Assembly (NCBI GenBank): GCA_023460795.1
Contig: JAEWPC010000007.1
Span: 62,001 to 126,000 of the forward strand
Length of the DNA stretch: 64,000 nt
Reading direction: 5' to 3'
Source: Bacillota bacterium
GTDB lineage: Bacteria; Bacillota; Bacilli; Paenibacillales; Paenibacillaceae
In this document: positions 41,667 through 50,635 of the stretch, piece after piece
Layout of the letters: every line of letters begins with the position of its first letter
Numbering within the stretch: the stretch's first letter is position 1
Made by a program: the position numbers and the translations under genes
The notes under the pieces: generated by a model
What the model saw: the letters and a program-made list of their open reading frames with translations, nothing else
Told to the model about the DNA's origin: nothing
Databases searched by the model: none

Positions 41667-43259
41667 ATGGAATCCGCGGCAACGAGGAAGAGCTACCGCA
41701 CCGTGATCGTACTCGGCGTGCTGCTCCTGGCCCTCATCGTCTATCTGACGATTCGATTCGTGAATTTCAGCGAAGTGAAGCTGGCGGCGGGCATCTACGA
41801 TCGGAAAATCACGATCATGAGCACGGCGGACATTCACGGGCATTTGGTCTATGAAGAAGCCAACGGCGGTTACTATACGCTGGATGAGATCAACACCCAG
41901 ATGGGGCTGCCTCTGATGAAAGGCATCGTCGACGACATACGCGCAAGCAATCCGGACTCTTTATTACTGGATAGCGGAGATATGTTCCACGGCACGAACG
42001 AAGCCAACGTGAACGAAGCGGAAGGCATCGTAAAAGCCGTCAACCTGATGGGATTCGACGCGATGGCTCCGGGCAACCACGACTTCGACTACGGTTTCGA
42101 TCGCTTGCTCGAGATCAAGTCCGAGCTGAAGTTTCCGATGCTGTCGGCGAATGTGAGCTATAAGGGAGAACCGGTGTTTCAGCCGTACCTCATCAAGGAG
42201 GTCGGCGGATTAAAGATCGGGCTGTTCGGGCTCACGGTACCGGATTCGCTGTCTAACATGAACGTGTTCGGTCCGTCGGACGTCAGCTTCGGTGACCCCG
42301 TCACCGCAGCCCAATCGACGGTCGCCGCTTTGCAGGCGGAGCAGGTGAACGCCATCATTCTCGTGTCCCACTTGGGAGACGACAGAGACAAGGAACTCGT
42401 GAAGCAAGTCGGCGGAATCGATCTCGTATTAAGCGGCCATCACCATTGGCTCTACAAGAAGGCGGATCGAATCGGCGACACTTACGTGGTCGAGGCGGGC
42501 TCTTACAGCACGCATGTGGGTCAAGCGGACCTCTATTTCCAAGACGGCAAAGTCGTCGATCTGTCTTGGACGCTTCACCAGTCGCAGGACCGCTCTAAGG
42601 AGAACCCCGAGATGGCGGCGATCGCGGACGAATATTACGCCATTGCTTTCGAGAAAGGGAAGAGAGTCGTCGGAAGAACGGACGTCGTTCTGGACGGCGT
42701 AAGGTCGCACGTGCGGTCGCAGGAGACGAATCTGGCGGATCTGCTTACGGACGCCATGCGGGAGAAGGGGGACGCCGATCTCGCGCTATTGAACGGCGGC
42801 TCCATTCGCGAGAGCATCCCGATAGGCGAAATTAGGCTGTACGACGTAAGCAAGCCGCTGCCGTTCGTCAACTCGCTCATGACGGTGGAGGTCAAGGGCG
42901 ACCGAATCTATGAAGCGATCGAGCGGGGGCTGCGAGGCTGGCCGAACGGTTCGAGCAACGGCGGATTCCTGCAGGTATCCGGCATCTCCTATACGTTCGA
43001 CGGCTCCAAGCCTGCCGGCAAGAGGCTGGTCAGCGTTACGAAGGACGGCAAACCGCTCGACAAGGACAAGCTGTACAAGCTCGCGACCAACGATTATCTC
43101 GTCTATGGCGGCGACAATTACGAGGAGTTCAAAGACGCGAAGCAGTTGTACAAAGGCGACTTGCTGAGCACGGTGCTCGCCGACTATATCGAAAGCAAAG
43201 GCGAAGTGAAAGGCCAGATAGACGGCCGGATTACGGTGATCAACGAAAGATACAAATAA
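41667..43259 (+). CDS. Membrane-anchored 5'-nucleotidase-type phosphoesterase
   Basis: The 530-residue protein has an uncleaved-looking N-terminal anchor (about 12-32) and an external metallophosphatase domain: TADIHGH, DSGDMFHG, PGNHDFDYG, LVSHLGDD and GHHHW carry the two-metal ligands. The C-terminal 5'-nucleotidase domain (about 330-525) binds the base. Family members remove phosphate from nucleotides outside the cell. Within an export and biosynthesis operon it could dephosphorylate an exported intermediate, while the cytoplasmic kinase at 48537 phosphorylates it. ATG 41667 follows GAGGAGGG. Confidence 0.87.
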   Translation: MESAATRKSYRTVIVLGVLLLALIVYLTIRFVNFSEVKLAAGIYDRKITIMSTADIHGHLVYEEANGGYYTLDEINTQMGLPLMKGIVDDIRASNPDSLLLDSGDMFHGTNEANVNEAEGIVKAVNLMGFDAMAPGNHDFDYGFDRLLEIKSELKFPMLSANVSYKGEPVFQPYLIKEVGGLKIGLFGLTVPDSLSNMNVFGPSDVSFGDPVTAAQSTVAALQAEQVNAIILVSHLGDDRDKELVKQVGGIDLVLSGHHHWLYKKADRIGDTYVVEAGSYSTHVGQADLYFQDGKVVDLSWTLHQSQDRSKENPEMAAIADEYYAIAFEKGKRVVGRTDVVLDGVRSHVRSQETNLADLLTDAMREKGDADLALLNGGSIRESIPIGEIRLYDVSKPLPFVNSLMTVEVKGDRIYEAIERGLRGWPNGSSNGGFLQVSGISYTFDGSKPAGKRLVSVTKDGKPLDKDKLYKLATNDYLVYGGDNYEEFKDAKQLYKGDLLSTVLADYIESKGEVKGQIDGRITVINERYK

Positions 43260-43289
43260 ATTCGTACTCGAAGAAAGGTGGCCATTCAC

Positions 43290-43550
43290 ATGACCAAAGA
43301 AGAAATCGAACGCAGAATTTGCGAGATGATCAAGGAACGCGCTCCGATTCCGAGCGATACGATCCGGCTGGACGAGGATTTGAGAGAGAACTATGGCGTC
43401 GATTCCTTGGTGCTTGTCGAGCTGTTAGTAGAGATCGAAATCATGTTCGATATTACGTTCGACAGCAGCTCGCTCACGAACGAATTTTTCTCGACGGCGG
43501 GATCGATCTCCGACTACGTCTTCCAGCGAATGGCGGCCGCCATCCTATGA
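43290..43550 (+). CDS. Acyl carrier protein 2
   Basis: The 86-residue carrier protein has Ser39 in GVDSLVLVEL as attachment site. ATG 43290 lies 8 bases after AAAGGTGG. Its stop overlaps the BtrH-like gene by ATGA, so the two are translationally coupled and likely work together, as BtrI and BtrH do in butirosin assembly. It is the best candidate for the carrier used by the decarboxylase and ATP-grasp enzymes. Confidence 0.88.
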   Translation: MTKEEIERRICEMIKERAPIPSDTIRLDEDLRENYGVDSLVLVELLVEIEIMFDITFDSSSLTNEFFSTAGSISDYVFQRMAAAIL

Positions 43551-44710
43551 GCGCCCCGTACGAGATCGGAGCCGCGAAAGCCAAGCGCTCGATTACGGAC
43601 GTTCCGCGGTATTTCGCCCCGCATGTCGGAGATTGCTTCGCCAACGCTTACGGCGCCGTCGTCAAGCATATGGGGCTGAACCCGGAACTCGTGCTCGCGG
43701 ATTATCTCTGCTTCATGTACGACGAGCAGACGGAGTATATCGGGATTAATTTCCTGGGCAGGCATTCCACCTCCGTGGAATTTACCGAGGAGGAGCTTAA
43801 CTCCTCGATGGAGTTCGCCTACTTGCCCCCTACGACGATCTACCAGGAACAGAGCAAGCCGGAGCTGCTTCCGGAATACAAGGATCGCCTTCAGATCCGG
43901 TTGCTGATTCAAGACGATTCGGCGATCGCATATAGAAGAACCAAAGAATTGCTGGATGCCGGCAAGCCCGTCATCGCCGTCGTGGATCTGCACGACGTCA
44001 GCTACCATCGAGCGTTCAAGCGAGAGCACGGCATTCACGCGGTCGTCCTTACCGGTTACGACGAAGAGCAGCAGGTTTATGAGCTGTTCGACAAGTACAG
44101 GCTGTCGAGCAGCGATTTCGACGGAACCTTGCCGATGCAGGAAATCCTGCAAGCCCGCTCGGCGCTTTGCCTGCAGGACAATCCGATCACGGGTCCCTTC
44201 AGCCGTCCCGTGAGAAACTTGTGGATGGAGCTGGAAGCGGGAGAGGAGTTCCGGGTGACCGAGGACCGAATCCGGGCGATTATCCGCCAGAGCAGCCTGC
44301 GGATGAAGGGCTTGCGGCCCGTGCACGGGCACGTATGCGGCTTGGAGCGGTTGGAAGCGTTCCGGCAAGCTCTCCTGCGCAAGAAGGAGCGCGCCTTCGA
44401 CGAGCTTGAGGTATATCGATTCCGCACTTATTACAACCGGGCGATGAAGGGGATTAGCAGACAAAGGAAGAGATTCCAAGCGTTCATCCAAGAGGCAAGC
44501 GCCTTGATCTCGATTCCCGAGGACGTTAGCGCGGAGTTAATCAAGGAGCTGGAGGCTTCCGCCATGAGATGGGATATCGCCGCCAATCTGTCGCTTAAGC
44601 TTGGTATTGCCAGAAAACCGGCGATTCTAGATGAACTAGGCGAGCAGCTTCGACTCATTCTAGTGGCGGAGACGAAAGCCGTCGGATATTTGGATCGATG
44701 CGCGGAATGA
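43547..44710 (+). CDS. BtrH-like acyltransferase
   Basis: The 387-residue protein contains the BtrH N-terminal type domain (about 25-170): HVGDCFANAYGAVVKHMG, with a Cys nucleophile candidate in GDCF, and VAVDLHDVSYHRAF-like and HAVVLTGYDEEQQ segments typical of the cysteine-protease-like fold (His/Asp). BtrH transfers the aminoacyl side chain from carrier protein to butirosin precursor. The ATG at 43547 overlaps the carrier protein stop; the longer frame starting at 43319 is an artefact of the carrier gene. The acceptor molecule is unknown. Confidence 0.75.
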   Translation: MSAPYEIGAAKAKRSITDVPRYFAPHVGDCFANAYGAVVKHMGLNPELVLADYLCFMYDEQTEYIGINFLGRHSTSVEFTEEELNSSMEFAYLPPTTIYQEQSKPELLPEYKDRLQIRLLIQDDSAIAYRRTKELLDAGKPVIAVVDLHDVSYHRAFKREHGIHAVVLTGYDEEQQVYELFDKYRLSSSDFDGTLPMQEILQARSALCLQDNPITGPFSRPVRNLWMELEAGEEFRVTEDRIRAIIRQSSLRMKGLRPVHGHVCGLERLEAFRQALLRKKERAFDELEVYRFRTYYNRAMKGISRQRKRFQAFIQEASALISIPEDVSAELIKELEASAMRWDIAANLSLKLGIARKPAILDELGEQLRLILVAETKAVGYLDRCAE

Positions 44711-44726
44711 AGAGGGAGGGATCGAG

Positions 44727-46259
44727 ATGACCGAGACGAATTCGCCTTGGCGCTTGTTCGAAGCAAGCCGCGACAAGTACCGGGACCATATTCTGCTGAT
44801 CTATAAGGACGAATCGTTCACTTACGACGATATTTACCGGAAGGCTCTCGCGTTCGAGCGGATGCTCGAACCGTTCGAATTCACGATGGGCGGCGTCTTC
44901 CTGCCCAACTGCACGGAGTTTATTACGGGCATGCTGGCCTTGAATAAGCGCCGGAAGGCGTTCGTCTCCTTGTCCTATCAATTCAAAGGAGACGCGCTGA
45001 TCGAATTGCTCGACTATACCGATATCGAGCTGCTCATTACGGACGCCATGGGGCTGGAAGCGATCCGCGAGCATATCGATCGGCTGAACATCCGTATCGT
45101 TTTGGCGCTTCAGGCGGACGGAAGTTTCCAGCTTCACGAGTTTCCGAACAAGGAACGGCGGGAGCTGCCGGGGATCGACGAGAACACGTTCGGCATCTGC
45201 TTCACGTCGGGGTCCACGTCTCGGCCGAAGGGCATCGTGCTCTCGAACGACGCGATCGTCGGCAACGCGCTTGCCGTCGCCGAACACCTGAATTTTACCT
45301 CCGAAGACCGGACGATCGTTCCGCGTTCGCTCGCTCAGGCCAGTCCGCTGGCGGGGGACGTGCTCATGGCCATTAGCCGGGGAGGCGGCATCATTCTGCT
45401 TAACAACGTGTTCCACCCCGCCATTTTCCTCAAAGCGATTCAAGACTACAAGGCTACCCAGTTCTACATCGTCCGTACGATGCTGCTGCAGACGTTAGAG
45501 TATCCGGGCTTGCGGCAGTACGATGTCAGTTCCTTAAGAAGAGTGCTGATCGGCGGCATGGTGAACTCGCTCCATATTTATCAAGCAGCCGCCAAGCATT
45601 TTCCTCATGTCCAAGTATACAACGCCTACGGAACGTCGGAAGCGGTCGCCAGAGTAACGTTCGGAGAACACGAGGACGTCACGAACCGGCCTTGCGTGAT
45701 CGGCAAACCGATCAAGGGCTGCGGCGTTCGCGTCCTTCGGGAGGACGGCTCGGAGGCGGACACCGGCGAGACCGGCGAAATTTACATCACCAGCGATTAT
45801 GTCATGAGCGGGTATTACAAAGCTCCGGAGTTAACCGCGGACGTGATGACGCCTTGGGGACTTCGGGTCAAAGACGTCGGTTACCGGGATGAGAACGGCT
45901 TATATTACGTGCTCAGCCGCAACGACGACATGATCATGCAGGGCGGCAGCCGCGCGTATCCGATCGATATCGAAGAGGTGCTGCTGAAGCATCCTTCGGT
46001 GAAGGAGACGGTCGTCATGGGCATCGAGGACGAGAAGCTCGGACAGAGGATCGTGGCGTTCGTCTGTTTGAAAGAAGGCTCTAGCGCGGACTCGAGAGAG
46101 TTGTACAAGTGGTGCTTCTCGCAGCTGGAGGACCGTAAAGTACCCAAGGAAATCCACCTGGTCGATCAAATTCCGCGGAACGTGATCGGGAAGATCAACA
46201 AGAACGAAGTCAAGGCGCTGTATCGCCATCTGATAACCCAAGAGGAGGCCGTGTTATGA
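44727..46259 (+). CDS. Acyl-AMP ligase (ANL superfamily)
   Basis: The 510-residue enzyme has the core motifs TSGSTSRPKGIVLS (A3), YNAYGTSEAVARV (A5), VKDVGYRDENGLYYVLSRNDDMI (A7/A8) and the C-terminal catalytic lysine in RNVIGKINKNE. It activates a carboxylic acid as its adenylate and probably loads a carrier protein or CoA. As no carrier or condensation domain is fused to it, it is a stand-alone loading enzyme. Its stop overlaps the next gene. Confidence 0.88.
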   Translation: MTETNSPWRLFEASRDKYRDHILLIYKDESFTYDDIYRKALAFERMLEPFEFTMGGVFLPNCTEFITGMLALNKRRKAFVSLSYQFKGDALIELLDYTDIELLITDAMGLEAIREHIDRLNIRIVLALQADGSFQLHEFPNKERRELPGIDENTFGICFTSGSTSRPKGIVLSNDAIVGNALAVAEHLNFTSEDRTIVPRSLAQASPLAGDVLMAISRGGGIILLNNVFHPAIFLKAIQDYKATQFYIVRTMLLQTLEYPGLRQYDVSSLRRVLIGGMVNSLHIYQAAAKHFPHVQVYNAYGTSEAVARVTFGEHEDVTNRPCVIGKPIKGCGVRVLREDGSEADTGETGEIYITSDYVMSGYYKAPELTADVMTPWGLRVKDVGYRDENGLYYVLSRNDDMIMQGGSRAYPIDIEEVLLKHPSVKETVVMGIEDEKLGQRIVAFVCLKEGSSADSRELYKWCFSQLEDRKVPKEIHLVDQIPRNVIGKINKNEVKALYRHLITQEEAVL

Positions 46260-47401
46260 ACCGCAACCTATTATCCCCCGAGAGACAGCTCGTATTGATG
46301 GCATCGGTAGAGATCGACGAATCGCAGCGGGAAGCGCTGACGAAGCTGGTGACGTCCCAGATCGAATGGGCGGAAGTCATCTACCAGATGGTGACTCACA
46401 GGACGCTCAACATGCTGTGCTATAACTTGAAAAAGTTCGACTTATTCGACGGATTGGAAGCCGAGCTGAAACGCTTGATGAACATGCAGTGGGAAGTGTA
46501 CCGCGAACGCAACGGTCACTACGCCAGCAAGCTGACGGAAGTGCTGAAGGCGTTCGAGAAGGAGAAGCTCGTGCTCGCGATCCTGAAGGGCAATCTGCTC
46601 GTGAACGTCGTCTACCCGTCGATCGAGACCCGGCTGTTCAACGATCTCGATTTCTTAATGCAATTAGACGACGTAAACGCGGTGACGGCGGCTCTTGAAG
46701 GCTTAGGTTACGTGCAAGGGCACTACGACGCCGCGAAGCACGAGATTACCGAAGCGACCCGCAAGGCGAAGCTCGTCCAACAGATGACGACGCACGAAAT
46801 TCAGGAGTTCCTGAAGCTCAGCGACAACCCGTTCGCCCCGCTCGTCGAGATCGACGTGAATCACGATATTCTGTGGAAAGGCAATTGCCCGTACAAAGTG
46901 CCCACCCGTGAACTGATCGCCCGGGCGGTTCCGATCGAAATTCACGGCGCGATCGGCTACAGGCTCGACCACGCGGATAATCTGATCCAATTGTGCTGCC
47001 ATCTGTATAAGGAAGCGGCGCTCATGGTGTGGATTACGAGCCTCAAGGACTTGAAGATTTACAAGTTCGCCGACCTTCACATGTACATTCGCAAATTCGG
47101 ACAGGAGATCGATTGGAACGCGTTCGTGCAGAGAGTCAAGCATTATAACCTGGACAAAATCGTCTATTACAACTTCCACTACATCGCGATGATGTTCGGA
47201 GAGTCGGTGCCGGAGGACGTCGTGCGGCAGCTGCAGCCGGACGATCTCGGCTACTTGGATCACTACGCGATCGAGAACGAAGAGCCGTCGGTATGGGAAT
47301 TCGACTTCTTCACCCGGCTGTTCGACGTCAATCGGATCTCGGCGATCGACGAGCGGCAAGTCGCCGGCTTCAGAAGATTCCAGGCCGCCAAGTTCAGCTA
47401 G
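46256..47401 (+). CDS. Nucleotidyltransferase-family protein (NTP_transf_5)
   Basis: The 381-residue protein resembles the uncharacterised NTP_transf_5 (PF14907) family through LAILKGNLLVNVVYPSIETRLFNDLDFLM, in which the G and D-x-D residues would bind metal and nucleotide. The family occurs in biosynthetic clusters and lasso peptide loci but the reaction is not defined. It may adenylylate the pathway intermediate. ATG 46256 overlaps the ligase stop. Confidence 0.68.
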   Translation: MNRNLLSPERQLVLMASVEIDESQREALTKLVTSQIEWAEVIYQMVTHRTLNMLCYNLKKFDLFDGLEAELKRLMNMQWEVYRERNGHYASKLTEVLKAFEKEKLVLAILKGNLLVNVVYPSIETRLFNDLDFLMQLDDVNAVTAALEGLGYVQGHYDAAKHEITEATRKAKLVQQMTTHEIQEFLKLSDNPFAPLVEIDVNHDILWKGNCPYKVPTRELIARAVPIEIHGAIGYRLDHADNLIQLCCHLYKEAALMVWITSLKDLKIYKFADLHMYIRKFGQEIDWNAFVQRVKHYNLDKIVYYNFHYIAMMFGESVPEDVVRQLQPDDLGYLDHYAIENEEPSVWEFDFFTRLFDVNRISAIDERQVAGFRRFQAAKFS

Positions 47402-47412
47402 GAGACAGGCCG

Positions 47413-48522
47413 ATGACGAAGCATGGAACGGTAACGCTATTGTGCTCCGGGTTCGGTCTCGGATTGTATGTTCCCGGCTTGCTCGTCGCGAGACGGCTCC
47501 AGCGGTTGGGCGTGCGCGCGGACGTATGCGTGTTCGAGAACGTCCTCCTGCCGGACAAGCTCGAGCAGGTGCTGCGCAGCAAGCAAGCCTGCCATCGCAG
47601 CTTTCCGTTCGCGCAGTTCTCCGCGAAGATGCCGATGGACATGACGAGAACCGTCGACGAAGAGGCGCTTGATGCGTTGCTTGACGGGTGGGCCGCGGAG
47701 GGGCGCCGCGACTTTCTCGTCTTCTCCGGCCACTGGCTGCACGTCGTGAACCGGTATCGGGACAAGGTGTTTCCCGAGACGGTGAATGCGGAGATCGTCT
47801 ACGTCGATTGCGGGCTGCCGCCATCTTGGACGAGCTTAAAGCACTTCGAGCCGGATTATGCCGCTGGCTATCGCGAGACGTGGATTTACGACACGGAGAC
47901 CATGAAGCTCTCCGCTCCGATTGCCGTTAACGAAGCGCCGCCTCTTTCCTATCGAGATAGGGAGCATCGGTTCGTCATTCATGGCGGCGGCTGGGGGATG
48001 GGCACGTATCAGAGCAAAATTCCCGAGCTGCGAGAGAGAGGCATTCCGCTCGACATCGTCGTGTACGAGACGGGAGAAGCGGCCGGCGGCGGGGCGGAGG
48101 ACCGATATTTCATGATGGACCCTTCTTGGTCGCCTTGGCATCGCGACGAGGCAGGCAGTCATATTTTTCCTCCCTTCGGGGAGGTCGTGCAGGGAAAGCC
48201 CGTCAGGTTCGCGCATCGGGATTCCCACCACGAGCTGTTCGATATTACCGGGAAGTCCCGCGGCATTATCGGCAAGCCGGGAGCGGGCACGATGATCGAC
48301 TCTCTGGCTTCGGCCACGCCTCTCATTATGTTGGAGCCTTTCGGCGAGCACGAACGGAGGAATACCGAGATGTGGGCAACGCTCGGATTCGGCGTCTCCT
48401 ACGAGCAATGGAAGCAGGCGGATTACTCGCTCGGGATGCTGGAGCGGCTTCACGAGAATCTCATGGCGGCGAGGGGAGCGCACGCGGACTTCGCTGCCCA
48501 ATATCGGTCCTATGTCGGATGA
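47413..48522 (+). CDS. GT-B-fold glycosyltransferase-like protein
   Basis: The 369-residue protein has a nucleotide-sugar-like C-terminal domain: GIIGKPGAGTMIDSLASATPLIMLEPFGEHERRN resembles the donor-binding site of GT28/GT1 enzymes (MurG, UGTs), while the N-terminal CSGFGLGLYVPGLLVARRLQRLG resembles the acceptor-side Rossmann domain. ATG 47413 follows AGGAGACAGG; the longer frame from 47293 overlaps the preceding gene. It would add a sugar to the product or an intermediate. The donor is unknown. Confidence 0.72.
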   Translation: MTKHGTVTLLCSGFGLGLYVPGLLVARRLQRLGVRADVCVFENVLLPDKLEQVLRSKQACHRSFPFAQFSAKMPMDMTRTVDEEALDALLDGWAAEGRRDFLVFSGHWLHVVNRYRDKVFPETVNAEIVYVDCGLPPSWTSLKHFEPDYAAGYRETWIYDTETMKLSAPIAVNEAPPLSYRDREHRFVIHGGGWGMGTYQSKIPELRERGIPLDIVVYETGEAAGGGAEDRYFMMDPSWSPWHRDEAGSHIFPPFGEVVQGKPVRFAHRDSHHELFDITGKSRGIIGKPGAGTMIDSLASATPLIMLEPFGEHERRNTEMWATLGFGVSYEQWKQADYSLGMLERLHENLMAARGAHADFAAQYRSYVG

Positions 48523-48536
48523 CGAAGGGTGGGTAT

Positions 48537-49232
48537 ATGATACCGAACAAAGGGATCCTCATCGTCTACGAGGGCATAAGCGGTTCGGGCAAAAGCGAAG
48601 GCATAGCCCAACTGACGAAAGATCTCGCCTCCCAGGGCTATCCGGTATCCGTAGCCGAGTGGAATTCCAACCGGTTCATCCGGGGCGTGATCGGCGTGCT
48701 GGGCAAGCTTCGCATGCTGACGCCGTCCGTCTACAGCTTAGGGCAGTGGCTCAGCTTCCTGCTTGATTACTGGTTCTATATGATTCCGAAGCTTAGGAGG
48801 AACCGGATCGTCATCGCGGACCGGTACGTCTACACGGGAATGACCCGCGACGCCGTCAACGGCGCCGGAGCTAAGGTCAGCCGGCTAGGGCGGTTGCGGG
48901 TCAGACAGCCGGATATGGTCGTCTTCTTCGATACGCCGCCCGAGACGTGCGGCGAGCGCATCCAATCCCGGGGCAAGAGGCTGTTCCATCCCGGAAAGCC
49001 TGTTCGTATAAGTACGCAGTCGACCGATCGGGATCTGCTATATCTCAGACGGATGCGGGACGAATACGTGCGAATCTTCTCAGACGAGAGCTTGCTGCGG
49101 GATACGACGGTCTTATTCGTACAGGATTCTTCGCGCAACGCGAACGAGGTCGTGAAAGCCTATATATCGCAAAAGACGGAAGCGGCGGCTTCGCGCCTAT
49201 TCCAAGCGGACAACCGCACGAGGGGAGTGTAA
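48537..49232 (+). CDS. TMK-like P-loop kinase
   Basis: The 231-residue kinase has the P-loop GISGSGKS (13-20) and the DRYVYTG motif (Asp95-Arg96), as in thymidylate kinases. The rest diverges enough that dTMP is unlikely to be the substrate. ATG 48537 is preceded by GAAGGGTGGG; ATG 48519 overlaps the previous stop but has no ribosome site. It may phosphorylate a pathway intermediate, possibly to protect the cell or to prepare for export. Confidence 0.78.
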   Translation: MIPNKGILIVYEGISGSGKSEGIAQLTKDLASQGYPVSVAEWNSNRFIRGVIGVLGKLRMLTPSVYSLGQWLSFLLDYWFYMIPKLRRNRIVIADRYVYTGMTRDAVNGAGAKVSRLGRLRVRQPDMVVFFDTPPETCGERIQSRGKRLFHPGKPVRISTQSTDRDLLYLRRMRDEYVRIFSDESLLRDTTVLFVQDSSRNANEVVKAYISQKTEAAASRLFQADNRTRGV

Positions 49233-49236
49233 CGAA

Positions 49237-50049
49237 GTGGATATCATTATTTCCGCAGTCGCGCACCGGTCCGGTTCCACGCTGCTGCAGAGAATCGTCA
49301 ACAGCCGTAAGGAGAATTTGATCTGGGGCGAGCACCAGGGCGTCGTTACGAGCTTCCTGGAGATGTACAAGCTGGTTCGCACGTACTCTCTGGACTATCG
49401 CAAGGAACGGAACGCTTATTTCGACAGCGACGAGAATCCGAACGTATGGACCGCAACGATGACGCCCGAGTTCCCGTTCGTGGAGCGAGCGGTCGTGGAA
49501 TCCGTCCGAGCGTTCATGAATGCGCTGTATTCGCAATACCGGGACACCCACGACACGATCGGATTTAAGGAAGTGCGTTACGGGGAGCAGGAGCTGAGGC
49601 TGCTGCGCAAATGTTATCCCGAAGCGGAGTTTCTGCTAGTCGTCCGTAATCCGATTCATACATGGCAGAGCTTGATGAACTGCCGGGGCTGGTATAAGGA
49701 TGACGTCAGGACGACGGCTAACAAATGGAATCGCAACGCGGGCGATTACTTGACTATGGCGGACAGCGATCCGAAGTCGCATCTGATCGTATACGAGAAT
49801 CTCATTCGCCAGGACGCTGCCACGCTGAATACGATCGAAGCCTGCGCCAAAGTACCGAGGCAGCAAATGCTGGACGTCATGAGTCACAAGGTCGGCAGTA
49901 CGGCGAACGATACGATATCGGACGAGGACCGGAGCATCATTCTCGAAATTTGCGGAGAGCGCATGCGACAGCTGGGTTATCTGACTTCGGACGGGAAGGA
50001 GGACCGCCATGAGCCATCCTTCGATCGTCTGGCAGTCGTCCAAGATTAA
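49237..50049 (+). CDS. PAPS-dependent sulfotransferase
   Basis: The 270-residue protein has the 5'-phosphosulfate binding loop AHRSGSTLLQRIV (about 9-21) and the 3'-phosphate binding segment EFLLVVRNPIHTWQS (131-145, Arg137). It transfers sulfate from PAPS to a hydroxyl or amine. The start is GTG 49237, 9 bases after AGGGGAG. Its last 41 bases overlap the APS kinase gene, so the enzyme and its cofactor supply are made together. Confidence 0.9.
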   Translation: MDIIISAVAHRSGSTLLQRIVNSRKENLIWGEHQGVVTSFLEMYKLVRTYSLDYRKERNAYFDSDENPNVWTATMTPEFPFVERAVVESVRAFMNALYSQYRDTHDTIGFKEVRYGEQELRLLRKCYPEAEFLLVVRNPIHTWQSLMNCRGWYKDDVRTTANKWNRNAGDYLTMADSDPKSHLIVYENLIRQDAATLNTIEACAKVPRQQMLDVMSHKVGSTANDTISDEDRSIILEICGERMRQLGYLTSDGKEDRHEPSFDRLAVVQD

Positions 50050-50635
50050 CCGGGAGGATCGGTACGCCTTGAATCAGCATCCGAGCTTCGTGCTCTGGTT
50101 CACCGGGCTGTCCGGAGCGGGCAAGTCGACGCTCGCTTACGAACTGGAGCGGAAGCTGCACGAGTTGCAAATCCGTTCGTTCGTCCTCGACGGGGACAAT
50201 CTGAGGCACGGCATCAACAGCAATCTCGGATTCACCAGAGAGGAACGTCGCGAGAATATCCGCAGAGCGGGCGAAATCTCGAAGCTATTCGTGGAGGCGG
50301 GTATCGTTACGCTGGCTTCGTTCATCTCTCCTTTCCGCGAAGACAGGGAAGAGGTCAGAGCGCGGTTCGCTCCGCGGGAGTTCATCGAGGCGTACGTCGA
50401 GTGCCCTCTCGAGGAATGCGCGAGAAGGGATCCGAAAGGTCATTATAAACGCGTGAAAGAAGGGACAATGAAGAATTTCACGGGTTTCGACAGCGACTAC
50501 GAGCCGCCTGTCAATCCGGAGATCGTGCTGCGGACGGACAAGGCCAATGTAGCTCAATGCTGCGAGACCATCGTTCATTATTTGTCGGATAGCGGTCTCA
50601 TTCCGAGGAAGAAGGTGAGCGCGCTATGGGATTAA
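50009..50635 (+). CDS. cysC: Adenylylsulfate (APS) kinase
   Basis: The 208-residue kinase has the P-loop GLSGAGKS (33-40), DGDNLRHGINSNLGF and the active-site serine Ser107 in ASFISPFR. It makes PAPS from APS. No ATP sulfurylase gene is in the window, so APS must come from elsewhere in the genome. It overlaps the sulfotransferase by 41 bases and the next gene by 10 bases. Its place in the cluster indicates a dedicated PAPS supply. Confidence 0.93.
   Translation: MSHPSIVWQSSKINREDRYALNQHPSFVLWFTGLSGAGKSTLAYELERKLHELQIRSFVLDGDNLRHGINSNLGFTREERRENIRRAGEISKLFVEAGIVTLASFISPFREDREEVRARFAPREFIEAYVECPLEECARRDPKGHYKRVKEGTMKNFTGFDSDYEPPVNPEIVLRTDKANVAQCCETIVHYLSDSGLIPRKKVSALWD

Noticed and set aside
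43319..43546. Long N-terminal extension of the BtrH-like protein
   Set aside because: It reads the second carrier protein gene in another frame; ATG 43547, overlapping the carrier stop, begins the conserved protein.
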